Positions 36,401 through 46,734 of a stretch of 64,000 nucleotides of DNA are shown here, one piece after another. How positions within the stretch are numbered: position 1 is the first letter of the stretch; the number at the start of each line of letters is the position of its first letter. The DNA comes from Lates calcarifer (Eukaryota > Chordata > Actinopteri > Centropomidae). The stretch is taken from positions 153,589-217,588 of the forward strand of contig NC_066850.1 in assembly GCF_001640805.2 (NCBI RefSeq), given 5' to 3'. The position numbers and the translations under genes are program-made. A model generated the notes under the pieces. It saw only the letters and a list, made by a program, of their open reading frames with translations. It ran no database searches and was not told the DNA's origin.

Positions 36401-37421
36401 ACGGTGGAACAGTTGGCGTTCTTGTGACAGGAATCAGGTCTACAGGAGTCCTTCATGCTGCAGCCGCCGTTAGCCAGGTTGTCAAAACCAGGAAGACACT
36501 CACAGTGAGACTGAAGCAGACACAGAGACAGAGGGGGTCAACAGCTGGTCCTCCAGACCTGGTCCTGGTCCTGACCCTGATCCTGTTCCTGCCCTCCCAG
36601 TGTTCCCTTACCTTCCCTGGTCCGTCGTAGATGCAGCGGGCAGACTCGGCGGAGCAGCCTCCCTGGTTGGTCTGACATGGATCGACAGCCATGCAGACTC
36701 GTCCGTCCCCGCTGTGACCTTCATGACAGGCGCACAGGTGCTGGTTCGGCCCCGTGTGGACACAGGAGGCGTGGACGTGACAGACCTGCTGCAGACACGG
36801 GTTTATGGCTGAGGAGAGAGAGGACAACGGTTAAAGACCAGGACCCTGACCCCTGACCTCTGACCCCAGTGTGAGCTGTGGTTCAGGTAGAAACTCACAC
36901 AAACACTGATCTCCTGATTTCTGGTAGCCAGGTAAACACTGACACAGCAGCCGTCCTGTCAGAGCCTCCTCCATACACCGAGAGTTCTGCTGACACCTGA
37001 GGGCCGCACACTCAGGTGAGTCTGTAACACAGGTAACAGGTGACAATGACAGAGCATGGATCAGTTTTAAATCTTGTGTTGACCTGTTGATGACGCTGTG
37101 ATATAATTATTGATTGATGATCAGAAGTGAATCATTATTCATCAATGACTGACCTTGGTCACAGTTTGGACCTTTGTATCCAGAGAAACAGGTGCAGTGA
37201 CCGTCACCTTTCAACCCCGAGTCACACAGACCGTGGACACAAGAACACACTGGACAACACACACACAGACAAACAGATGAAAAACACCGTAACACTGAGA
37301 AACAGTTTAACAACAGGTAAAAAAAAATTGTATGAAGTTACCTGAGCTGCAGGTGGGACCGTATCGACCAGGTGAACAGTCCTCACATGCAGTTCCTGCA
37401 AAACCCACCTGGCAACACACA

Positions 37422-37452
<31 letters not shown>

Positions 37453-40400
37453 CAGTTATCACCTGTCCAGGGACCAGTAGAATCAGCTGATAATTCACCT
37501 GAGAACCTGCACAGAGGACCAGATCTACCCGCTGCACCTCAGGAACCTCTTGACAGGTGACTAACTGAACACCTGATCCACCTGACAGACCTCTGAACCC
37601 TCCTCAGCTGTCTCCAGGTGTGTTACCTGACAGCTGCAGGTGCCGTTCCCTCCCAGTCCGTCGGAGCAGACTCCTCTGTTGGAACAGGGTCTGTCAGCTC
37701 GGTCCGGACACTCTGAAACACAAACACTCTCCGTCAGCAGACGTCTGTTTTCCTTCCTGCTTCATCCCTCTCTTCCTCTTCCTCTCTCCCTCTCTCTTAT
37801 CTCTGCTGACTCTCTCTGTTTCCTCTCAGAACAAAGACCTCAAACCTCATCAGGACCAGGATCAGTCCACATGAGTCCAGACTCTGGGTCTAAAGAAGGA
37901 CTGTGAGAGCTGCTGGTTTGAATCCCACCTGAGGGTTGAAGTGAGACTGTCAGCACATTCCAGTCCTGCAGAGAGGAAGGAAGTCCTGATCCCTGCAGGA
38001 CGATCTGCATCCTGCTCTGATATCTGCAGCTGAATGAGGCTCTGATCTGTTCCTGTTCTGTATGAATATAATCTCAGTGAGAGTGAGGTGTTGGACCAAT
38101 CCTCTTCACTCTGTATATGCTTCCCGTGGGCAATATAATCAGGAAACACTCCATAAATTTCCATTGTTATGCAGATGATACACAGCTTTATCTGTCAATG
38201 GAACCTGATGAAACCAATCATCTAGCCAAACTCCAAGCTTGTCTTAGGGACATTAAAATCTGGATGACAAGCAACTTCTTACTACTAAACTCAGATAAAA
38301 CTGAAATCATTATAATTGGTCCTGAACACATCAGAAACAAACTTTCTAATGATGTAGCTCCACTAGACGGCATTGCCCTGGCTCCCAGCTCCACTGTAAA
38401 GAATCTGGGAGTCATCTTTGACCAGGATATGTCCTTTAACTCACACATAAAACAAACTTCTAGGACTGCCTTTTTTCATCTGCATAACATCTCCAAAATT
38501 AGACATTTTCTGTCCCAAAAAGATGCAGAAAAACTAGTCCATGCATTTGTTACTTCTAGGCTGGACTACTGTAATTCATTATTATCAGGCTGCCCCAACA
38601 AGTCTCTAAAGACTCTGCAGCTGATTCAAAATGCTGCAGCACGACTACTGACAGGAACTAGGAAAAGAGATCACATTTCTCCTGTGTTAGCCTCTCTACA
38701 TTGGCTCCCAGTCAAATCCAGAGTAGAATTCAAAATCCTCCTCCTCACATACAAAGCCCTTAATGGTCAGGCTCCATCTTACCTTAAAGATCTCATAGTC
38801 CCCTACAATCCCACCAGGACTCTGCGCTCCCAGAATGCTGGTTTACTGGTGGTTCCCAGAGTTTCCAGGAGTAGAATGAGAGGCAGAGCCTTCAGTTATC
38901 AGGCTCCTCTACTGTGGAACCTTCTCCCAGTTTCGGTCCAGGAGGCAGAACACCCTCTGTACCTTTAAGAGTAGGCTTCAAACCTTTCCTCTTTGATAAA
39001 GCTTATAGTTAGGGTTGGCTCAGGCTTGAACCATCCCTTAGTTATGCTGCTATAGGCCTAGGCTGCCGGGAGATCTCCCATGATGCACTGAGCTCCTTTC
39101 TCTCTCTCTCTCTCTCTCCTCTCTCCCTCTCTCCACTCAATATGGATTCATATCCCATGTTACATGTTACTAACTCAGTATCTCCCCTTTCCTGTAGTAT
39201 TGTGCTCTTCCGTCTCTCTCTCCTCTTCTGTCTCTTTCTGCAGGTATTTCTGCCTCTGGAGCTGTAGAGTCTGATCTGTGATGACAAGTCTCCTGCTGCT
39301 CCTACAACTCCACTCAACACCTGCTGCTAGAATTAGAAATTACTTACACTGCTATTAGTTGTATTGCTGTGTTAGCAGTTAATACTTTAATTATCACTAC
39401 TATCACTACTACTGCTGTATTACTGGCCTCATCCTTACATCTGATATGGAACCTGTGTTATGCTATGTTCTTCTTTCGCTATTCTCTACCCCCTCTCCCC
39501 CCCTCTCCCCCCCCTCTCCTTCTTAACCCAACCGGTCGAGGCAGATGGCCGCCCACCCTGAGTCCGGTTCTGCTCGAGGTTTCTGCCTCTTAAAAGGAAG
39601 TTTTTCCTTGCCACTGTCTGCCTAGTGCTGCTCATGGTGGGATTTGTTGGGTCTCTCTCTGTAAATACCTATTTTAAAGAGTACGGTCTAGACCTGCTCT
39701 ATATGAAAAGTGCCTTGAGATGACTGTTGTTGTGATATGGCAGCTATATAAATAAAATTGAATTGAATTGAATTGAATTGTTGGCGTCCTCACCGACACA
39801 ATCTGGACCCCAGAAACCCGGACAGCAGTTCTTCACCTCCACCTCTCTGTAACACTCGAAGGAGCAGCCGCTGATGGCTAACTTCAGACTGGCGGTTCTG
39901 ACGTAGTACCTAAGGAACAGAGACACACTGGATCCAGGTCTGTGGACTCAGAGAGCAGCTGATCTCTGCAGCTGGACGTTCAGACTCACTTGCAGTCCTG
40001 GGCGGTGGAGCCGGGGGTCAGTTTGTACCCTGAAGGGCAGGGGATCAACAGGCTGATGCTACAGGAGTGACAGGCCGTCCGAGTCCTCAGCACCGTCGAG
40101 TTGGAGCAGAAGTTCTGACACAAACAGACATGGGTCAGGTTTAATAACAGGATCTGACCTCAGGTGAGTTTCCTGAGACAGGATGTGACTCCATCTGTCC
40201 CTGATCAAACTACTGATACACTAACCAAACCACAACACCGTCAGGGGTCAGAGGTTAAAGTAGGAAGGAAGTAGACACGTCAGGTAAAGATCTTTACTGT
40301 GAGACCAGAACTCACAGAGACATGAGGAGGACTGAGGCTCTGGATTCTCCAGGCCTTCCAGGCCCTCCAGGCCCAGGAATCCAAACCATCAAACACCATA

Positions 40401-41006
40401 AAGTCAGAGTGCAGAGTAAACAGGAAGTGTCTGTCACTCTAACGGCTGCTGTCAGCTGATCCACCCAGGAAACTCACAACCACTCACACAAACAGGTCCT
40501 GGAAAAACCTGGACAAACCTGGAGCACTTTATCGTGGATTTCCAGGCAGCACAAAGTCCTGGAAAACATTTGGAGGCAGCCTGGAAAAGTTTTAAAACAG
40601 CAATAAAACTGACATCAGGTGTTTTCTGCTGAAGAAATAAAAACTGTTAATCTGCAGAGAAAAAGATTCAGAGAGAAAAATCACATTTACTGATTTGATC
40701 TGAAACAGGTTTGAACTGCAGCCGTTTGTCTTCATGTTTTTCTGACTGAAACTGAGTGAACTCTGAGTCGTTTTTATTTCAGTTTCTGATCAAAGTGATT
40801 GATCTGATCGATCAGTTTGTCACATTTAAAGACTCTGAGGTTCAGATTCCAATCCACAGCTGAATGAATGAATGAATGAATGAATGAATGAATGAATGAA
40901 TGACTGATGTTACCTGTTGTGATACAGCTGACGTCTTCATCTCCTTCATCATCAGCATCATCATCAGAGAGACGACCAGCAGCTTTAACCTCTGACAAAC
41001 CTCCAT
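19871..41006 (-). CDS. stab2: Stabilin-2 (scavenger receptor), full gene of 69 coding exons
   Basis: Reading from 41006 down to 19871 I place 69 exons whose lengths add to about 2,556 codons plus stop, close to the 2,551 residues of human stabilin-2. Order: signal peptide, Cys-rich N-terminus, four clusters of EGF-like modules, seven fas1 domains, one Link domain, a transmembrane segment and a short tail with an NPVY endocytosis motif. The Link domain ([27 protein letters not shown]) and the tail favour stabilin-2 over stabilin-1. The protein is a type I membrane receptor of sinusoidal endothelium that takes up hyaluronan and other ligands. Every exon junction is phase-consistent except for two single extra bases in exons 17 and 18 (fas1-2). 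These are either assembly errors or real breaks. Intron 3 holds an L2 LINE. Separate entries list the exons by block. Confidence 0.95.
21546..21925 (-). CDS. stab2: stab2 exons 61-62: Link (hyaluronan-binding) domain
   Basis: Exons 21792-21925 and 21546-21711. The block GVFHYRS, then [30 protein letters not shown] and GIVDYG is the Link fold with its four cysteines. It is the hyaluronan-binding module of stabilins. Confidence 0.93.
22066..23799 (-). CDS. stab2: stab2 exons 54-60: last EGF-like cluster
   Basis: Exons 23740-23799 (short Cys-rich [13 protein letters not shown]), 23515-23638 ([11 protein letters not shown]), 23056-23205, 22871-22975, 22617-22724, 22275-22468 and 22066-22207. They carry repeated EGF/laminin-type cysteine spacing such as GDGFTC and GDGLTC. 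All phases join. Confidence 0.9.
23936..25665 (-). CDS. stab2: stab2 exons 46-53: fas1-5 and fas1-6
   Basis: Exons 25621-25665, 25453-25536 ([13 protein letters not shown]), 25050-25205 ([14 protein letters not shown]), 24804-24926 ([13 protein letters not shown]), 24601-24660, 24334-24510 ([11 protein letters not shown] and [10 protein letters not shown]), 24151-24240 and 23936-24082 ([11 protein letters not shown]). These are the H1/H2 fas1 signatures. Confidence 0.92.
25736..28763 (-). CDS. stab2: stab2 exons 36-45: third EGF-like cluster
   Basis: Exons 28701-28763, 27962-28060, 27678-27873, 27499-27594, 27187-27244, 27033-27106, 26776-26901, 26605-26678, 26441-26512 and 25736-25855. Typical blocks are [34 protein letters not shown] and GDGLSC. 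The intron at 28061-28700 has nothing else I can support. Confidence 0.9.
28850..30895 (-). CDS. stab2: stab2 exons 27-35: fas1-3 and fas1-4
   Basis: Exons 30776-30895 (EGF-like), 30652-30699, 30298-30431 ([11 protein letters not shown]), 30084-30186, 29853-29930 ([12 protein letters not shown] across the junction), 29685-29774, 29492-29599 ([11 protein letters not shown]), 29055-29186 ([12 protein letters not shown]) and 28850-28978 ([12 protein letters not shown]). Confidence 0.92.
30950..31720 (+). mobile_element. Degenerate non-LTR retrotransposon fragment in stab2 intron 26
   Basis: Broken frames read like the C-terminal part of a LINE polyprotein: [14 protein letters not shown], then [17 protein letters not shown] and a LNWLTVEKR block. 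Several stops and shifts show an old, dead copy. Confidence 0.65.
31806..33690 (-). CDS. stab2: stab2 exons 19-26: second EGF-like cluster
   Basis: Exons 33631-33690, 33453-33554, 33198-33284 ([16 protein letters not shown]), 32729-32840, 32465-32645 ([16 protein letters not shown]), 32261-32354, 32028-32186 and 31806-31901. The acceptor of exon 22 (at 32840) sits at the edge of a tandem array of near-copies of itself. Confidence 0.9.
32841..33060. repeat. Minisatellite made of copies of the exon 22 splice acceptor
   Basis: About ten imperfect units of the type CACTGTAAAAAATACACTTCA. On the minus strand each unit reads as a T-rich tract, ACAG, then TGTATG or similar, like the true acceptor of stab2 exon 22. 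At least three units also carry the first exon bases (TACCCTCCATACA on the plus strand). Confidence 0.85.
33155..33187. repeat. (GTGTT)n microsatellite in stab2 intron 21
   Basis: Six or so GTGTT units abut the donor region of exon 21. Confidence 0.85.
33799..36295 (-). CDS. stab2: stab2 exons 10-18: fas1-1 and fas1-2, with two frame shifts
   Basis: Exons 36162-36295, 35829-35908 ([13 protein letters not shown]), 35597-35746 ([13 protein letters not shown] and FYTLTGKS), 35008-35151 ([13 protein letters not shown]), 34870-34932, 34473-34589 ([13 protein letters not shown]), 34307-34360 (FLRNHIV), 34153-34234 and 33799-33952. Exon 17 has one extra base near its donor (T run 34154-34157). Exon 18 has one extra base at 33880-33881, giving a TGA just after AKNGRLYV. 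Removing one base from each restores family-like continuity and exact codon count. Confidence 0.88.
36383..41006 (-). CDS. stab2: stab2 exons 1-9: signal peptide, N-terminus and first EGF-like cluster
   Basis: Exons 40914-41006 (start Met; [12 protein letters not shown] signal core), 39990-40114, 39794-39909 ([10 protein letters not shown]), 37627-37712, 37342-37408, 37154-37249 ([18 protein letters not shown]), 36899-37021, 36612-36808 and 36383-36510. The start was chosen because it opens a hydrophobic leader ending in phase 0 at a good donor. A longer upstream frame to 41063 and beyond lacks a leader. Confidence 0.88.
37415..37456. repeat. (CA)n microsatellite beside stab2 exon 5
   Basis: An interrupted CA run begins just a few bases upstream (gene sense) of the exon 5 acceptor at 37408. 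Confidence 0.85.
38085..39780 (+). mobile_element. 5'-truncated L2-type LINE in stab2 intron 3
   Basis: A frame of 283 codons (38117-38968) carries the reverse-transcriptase motif [13 protein letters not shown] followed by [35 protein letters not shown] and [19 protein letters not shown], the usual order of L2/CR1-clade LINEs. The 3' UTR ends in GAATT repeats at about 39758-39780. Just before 38117 the RT domain is cut and internally deleted. The element lies on the opposite strand to stab2. Confidence 0.9.
40115..40913. other. stab2 intron 1 with a (TGAA)n microsatellite
   Basis: Nothing coding is seen. A (TGAA)n run at 40861-40902 ends about ten bases from the exon 1 donor. Confidence 0.7.
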
Positions 41007-41528
41007 GTCTCCTGGTCCTGGTCTGTCCTGGTCCTGGTCTGTCCTGAACTCTCTCTGTCGCACTCTTTTCAGCCCCCCATGGTTCCTCCTCCTCCTCCAT
41101 GTGTTTCCTGACAGAAACCTGCTGACTCAGGTGGTTTTTACAAACAGACTCAAACCATCAAACTTTATTTAAACACAGATGACGACGACGTGTTCAACTG
41201 ATAATCATTTAAACATTATTACAGATAAATGACTTTGGATCAGTACTACTTACTTTAGATTATTGATTATTGATTATAGACCAGCTCATGGTTGTAAAAA
41301 CATTGTTTCAGTATTTCTACAAACAGAAATGAAACTCTAACACAGTCTGGTGAGTGTAGACCTTCATCGTCATCATCATCATCAGGAGCTGAATAAAAAC
41401 ATTTAACACATTTAAAACAACTGATGAGATTAAAAAACTAAACTCATTTTCACAGATTCAGCCTGAAACTTTAAATGATTCTGATGTTTTTAAAAGGAAT
41501 TAAACTCTGAAATGTAAATAATCACACA

Positions 41529-41566
<38 letters not shown>

Positions 41567-43670
41567 TGTGAATGGCAGGAAATCCTGGACTGTAAATAAG
41601 AATCTGTTGCTCTTTTCTCTTTCCTGAAACTTTGCTCTGTCATCACACACTGCTGATAACACACACACACGCACACACACAGTAAAATAAACCACTTTCT
41701 GCTGACCATCAGTTTGAACAGAGCCTTTGTTTTTTGTTCTGATCTCAGTGACTGAGGTGGACCTGGGGTCACAGTCTGATTCTCTGATGGTTTTATTTGT
41801 TACTGGATCATTAAATCTCTGTTGATCTGAATGTTTAATCTGAGTTGTCTTCTGTCAGTCTCTGAACTCTGTAGTTTTTATTCTCTAGGTGTTTTTCCTC
41901 CTTCAGTCCATCGGGGGGCAGCAGTCACATTGAGGATTTTACTCAGCCTCACATCCTGTTTCCTCAGAGCCCAGAGAAACTCTCAGAGCACAGAGGAGAA
42001 ACTTCAGGAGGATTTAAATTCAACTCAAACTTCAGCCACTTTAACTTTCACCCTGTGAGGTTAACGTGACACATGATCAGGGTCAGAGGTCAACACTTGA
42101 TTAACAACAGAACTCTGTTCCATGAAACAGGATCAGTGGTTACCATGGTAACTTCAGGTGTAACTCTGGGTTTTCAGTCTGACGATGGTGGTTGGCTTCT
42201 TATGGCGGTAAATCTCCATGGTAACTGATGCTGAACGGCTAACCTGCTCCAGGTTCACTTCAGAGGATCAGATCAAACTACTGACCAATCAGATGACTGG
42301 AAAACTGTGGTCATCATTTGTGCAGGATCCTGACAGGAACAGAGTTTCCAATAAAGATCAATAGATGTTTTTATAGATCAGTGAAAGGTTTTGTTCCAGT
42401 CTTTGTCCACAACAGAGCTTCTAACAAACAGAGAGTTTCTCCCACTGAATGATCACACACTGACTGTTAGATCTTCATGGTGATTTTCTTTTCACACTGT
42501 TGAAGATTTCTGCTGATTCTAAATGAACATTTCAGTCAGATGGAGCTCAGACATGAACTCTCTCCTCTCCTCTCTGCTTTGGCAGTAGAAACACTCTGAC
42601 ATTACTGTCACTGTTTATCTGCATCACATATTCACACTAACTCACAATAAACCACCATCACACTAAGGAGCACAAACACTCACTCACTGAAAACACTTGA
42701 TGGACTTATTTACAATCAATCCTCAGCCTGACTTTGATCACCGCTGATTATTTCTACTGTTTCTATTCTAGTCATGTGATCATATTGTTCACATTTCACC
42801 TTGTTAAATGTCATGTTAGGACGTGGCTGGAACTGAAACCACCTGCAGCTCTCAGCCTGACTTCTCAGAGAATATTAGGTTTCTTACTCATGGTTCAGAC
42901 AACGCTGCTTCAACTAACAACTCCACCTCTTTACCATGAACCATCAGGAAATCCTGGGTCACTGAACCAGCTGATAACCAGCTGATAACCAGGTAGCAGG
43001 TCTGACGCTCAATCACTCTGTGGTTGTTAGGTTTACTGAAGCCAGATAAAGATCCTGGATCAGTTCAACCTGCTTCATAGAACAGAGCTTGGGTGTTACA
43101 GACACAGTGTCACTAACATGACACTTTATTACCTGGATTCTCACCTGGATCGCCGTGGTCCTGGTCTGACCCTGACCTGTCCTGATCTGAAGTTTCATCA
43201 TGAAAACTACAAACACAATGAGAAACAACAAATTATTTTTCTTATTAATTCATTACTGAAACTTTCTTCTGGTTAAATAAACTTGGTGTGAACCTCAGTG
43301 ATCTGTAGGTTTCCCTCAGCTTCCTCTTTGTCTCTGACTCTGAACTTCAGCAGCTGATCTTCAGTCACTCTGCCACCGGAAGTTAGCATAACAACAAACT
43401 AGCTAACGTTAAGACAGCGTATGTAGCTAACAGTAGCAGCATGCTAACTGTGTGACAAACAGCGGTTCAAACGTCTTTAATTGTATTTAACTGTAGACAG
43501 GCGTTTGCTGGGTTCACCGCCAGAGGGCGCTTTCTGTATATTACACAGAATTACTTACACAAAACTAAACGTGGAAACAAGCGGTAATCTAAGTAATGTA
43601 ATGTAACCACATTATCTGCAACAGTAGTTTGTAAAACGTTGTTGTGACTCATACAAACAGGTAAATTTAC
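41007..43670. other. Intergenic region upstream of stab2
   Basis: Presumed stab2 promoter side; no TATA box that I can defend. A (GT)n run sits at 41533-41565 and a CA run near 41661-41681. Minus-strand exon-like fragments at about 43145-43190 and 43324-43390 are discussed with the candidate at 43671. Confidence 0.5.
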
Positions 43671-43703
43671 CTGAACGGTGCAGACTCCCGCCGAAGTCGC
43701 CAT
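43671..43703 (-). CDS. Candidate first coding exon of an unidentified small gene
   Basis: On the minus strand, ATG opens MATSAGVCTVQ and runs into GTAAAT, a reasonable donor, in phase 0. Upstream lies a promoter-like cluster. A possible next exon at about 43285-43370 reads LLKFRVRDKEEAEGNLQITE and then a stop, if spliced after the GATCAG at about 43369. I do not recognise the product, and the downstream structure is uncertain. Confidence 0.3.
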
Positions 43704-43814
43704 TTCCTGTAAGACTTTCAAATTAAAAGCCCTCTGGGGTTTCACACGGCCCCGTCATTTACTGCGTCTCACTCTTGTTTCCGTTTTCCGGGTAATGGCA
43801 GTTTACACACTGAC

Positions 43815-43892
43815 TGACGTCATAAAGAGATCATGAAGAAGGTGGCCAATCACATCACAGGATGAAGATCCGCTCAGCCAATCACATCACAG
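43815..43892. promoter_or_regulatory. CRE plus two CCAAT boxes
   Basis: A perfect palindromic CRE (TGACGTCA, 43815-43822) is followed by two CCAAT boxes. These lie inside a 15-bp direct repeat, CCAATCACATCACAG (43846-43860 and 43878-43892). The cluster is 110-190 bp upstream of the minus-strand ATG at 43703 and fits a TATA-less promoter. Confidence 0.5.
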
Positions 43893-44740
43893 TTTGAGTT
43901 ATGTCTGTTTTTATGTTTAAAACTCTGAGATCTGGTTGATGTTCTATTAAACACTTTATTACATTGGTTTGAAAGGTTCTGAACAAATAAACTTTTACTT
44001 TACCATGAAACTGATAAACAAGTAAAAGTCTGCAGTGAAATGAGGAGACTGTTAAAGATGAATCAACAGATGAGAATCTCTATTTTAAAAACTGTATAGA
44101 AGATCATGTGTCATGAGTTTGTTACTTGAATACTGTCAGTTCATTCCCAGTGGTCCTGAGCTGAAGCAGACGTTCATGATCCTGCAGCAGGTCTCGGTCT
44201 GTGATGGACTGTCACTGTGTTTTTAAAGGTTTCCACACTGTTTCTTCATATTATCTATGACACAGATGACTTTACCAGTTCAATCTGAAGAGTCAGTGAA
44301 TATCTTTAAAACAGTGTTTGCTTCTGACAGATTGTCTGAATGTAATGACTTAATATTCCCATCTTCAATCATTAACTGTACCATTGTTTACATATAAATA
44401 CATGTTTATTGCCAAAAATAAAATACAAAACATTTTGTTTCAGTGTTTATGTTCATTTATCCTGAAAGAGAAAAGAAACGTTTATTCACATCGTTAAATC
44501 CGAGCGACGACAAACTCGTCACCTCTGCTCCGGAATCAGTCTCAGAGAATCCTGATCAGTCTGAACAGGATCCAGATTCCCTTTAAACTGGTTTCACACC
44601 CACTAAATAAAACTGAAGCCCAGTCCTCCTGATCCAGAGCTTTAAAGGTTCAAAGTTAAAATATGAATAAATCACTTCCTCAGGTGTCAGCCAATGAAAG
44701 ACTCTGGTGTCTTCACCTCTGACCAGCTTCCAGGTGTGAA
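43893..44740. other. Intergenic, no supported feature
   Basis: A/T-rich sequence with several AATAAA-like hexamers on both strands. TTTATT near 44475 could be a poly(A) signal for the minus-strand ORF at 44741. Confidence 0.5.
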
Positions 44741-44923
44741 TCAGGAAGATGTTTTGATGGTTTCACACCTGTGCAGGTGATTAATCAACAAAACTGAAGA
44801 GAAGAAGAAGACGATGACGACTGTCAACGTTTGATAAAGTTCCATCAATAAATTCTGGAAGAATCCTTTGGACTTTGATCTCTTGTTGTCAGTCTGGAGG
44901 CCATCTTCTGCTGCATCAACCAA
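44741..44923 (-). CDS. Candidate single-pass membrane micropeptide, 60 aa
   Basis: An ATG frame of 60 codons has a polar, basic N-terminus (NKRSKSKGFFQN), one hydrophobic helix (TLTVVIVFFFSSVLLINHL) and a short polar tail. That is the usual build of small membrane peptides. A CCAAT box lies a few bases upstream of the ATG. No family is recognised, and a chance frame is quite possible. Confidence 0.25.
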   Translation of the reverse strand: MVDAAEDGLQTDNKRSKSKGFFQNLLMELYQTLTVVIVFFFSSVLLINHLHRCETIKTSS

Positions 44924-45077
44924 TCACAGCCTGTTGTCTGCTGCACAGGTGACAGGTGTGGAAAGGTTTCTGATTGGTCACAAGAAAATCCAGTAACACC
45001 TATCTGTGGTTTATCCTCAGGTGTGATCTATAGTCTCCAGGTGATATCTTGACTCTCAGGTGTGATTGCTGATTCAT

Positions 45078-46680
45078 TTATTTACAGGTGTGCATGTCGT
45101 TCATGCTCTCGCAGCGCCTGCAGCGGACGAAGCAGCACCAGACGAACTTGCACTCGCAGCGTTGGACGTTTCTCACCACGTGCGTGTTGTATCCTCGGCC
45201 GCAGCACAGCAGGTTGCAGCCGTCCGGTTTGGTGGATGTCCGGTTGCAGCGGCGCCCCCTGGTGCCAGCGATGCCCCGCCGCCGGTCCTCCAGGCAGTAG
45301 TTGGGGGACTTGTTGAAGAAGATGAGCTGGTGTTTGTCGACGGGGAGGCGACGCTGCTCCTTCCTCCTCGTGTTCTTCCTGGAGCGGTCCGACACCTGGA
45401 CGCTGCGCTCGTATCGCTCCTTCAGGTAAACGCCCACGCGCTCGAACGCCGCCATCGTCCTCCAGCACGTCTTCACTGCACAGGAACCGGAAACACCGTG
45501 ACAACGACAGTCTGTGGACATTGTCCTTTCAATGGCCTGAAGAACACCGACAAGGAGGAGAAATTAACTCAGAACAACTGTTTCTGATTCATGACAACAT
45601 GTGGATTCATGGTTCTCTCTCTGACTTAAACTCTGGTCCATGAACGTCGGTCAGATACGGCTTTATCATTAAACACTGTGACGGCGTTTTCTTTCTTAGA
45701 AGCTTTTAATGTGAAATTCAAGTACAGGAAGTGTTAAAGAGCTTAAAGCAAAACTGAGGAACATTTCCTGAGCAACAGCGCCCTCTGCAGCCACAGGTGA
45801 TAAGAGTGGACACAGGTCATTTTAACTGATCTACAGTTCAGTGTCACTGTGAACCTGCTGCTGTAAACGATCACCTTCATCTTTGGTTCACTCATAAAAC
45901 ATTTTGTCTTTTAAAAGTCAGAAACCAGTAAAAATGCAGATTCAAACTTTCCAGAATCCAAAGGTTTGAAGGACGACGAGTTTGAGTGTCGACGGCAGAT
46001 TAAACCATGAGCAGGTCAGATTTAACCTGTCGTCCACCTGTCTCACCTGTCGTCCGGCCTCCGTGTTGTGCTGGTTCATGGTGATCAGCGTGTACCCTCC
46101 TCTGCTCGTAGACATGTTTTTCACGGCGTTGTCGATGAACTTGCGGCTGAACCAGGTTCCGTACTGGATGTGGTCCGAGCAGCCGCCCCAGTGCCAGCCC
46201 TCTGCCGCCGAGCCGCCGCCCCGCAGCCGAGCGTCGCACCCGCACTCCGTCATGTTGCCCTGACTGCAGGAGCGCGTGACGGCGTGGACCAGCCCCGCCG
46301 CCATCACCGCGTAGATAAACGCCGTTTCTTTGGTTCCTATTGGACGACAGGGAAGAGGGTCAGAGTGACATCACCGGGGGGGGCAGTGTGACATCATCAC
46401 GTCCGGAGTCAAGAGGTTAAAGTTCAAGTGATTTAAAAATGTGGTAAATACACAGGGATGATCTGCATGTCCAGAGACAAGTCCTGAGTCTGGAGCTGGA
46501 GCTGGACCTGGATCTGGATCTGGATCATCATCATGGTTTAAACATCAACATTAGAATCAGAGTAGAGACCGACTGAACTCAGTTCTATGAGTTACGTTTT
46601 TCACTGTTGATGTTTGTGTCTCGTGTCTCTGATATCCTGATTCTGTCTTTAAATTCAATTAATATACATCAGGTCACATG

Positions 46681-46734
<54 letters not shown>

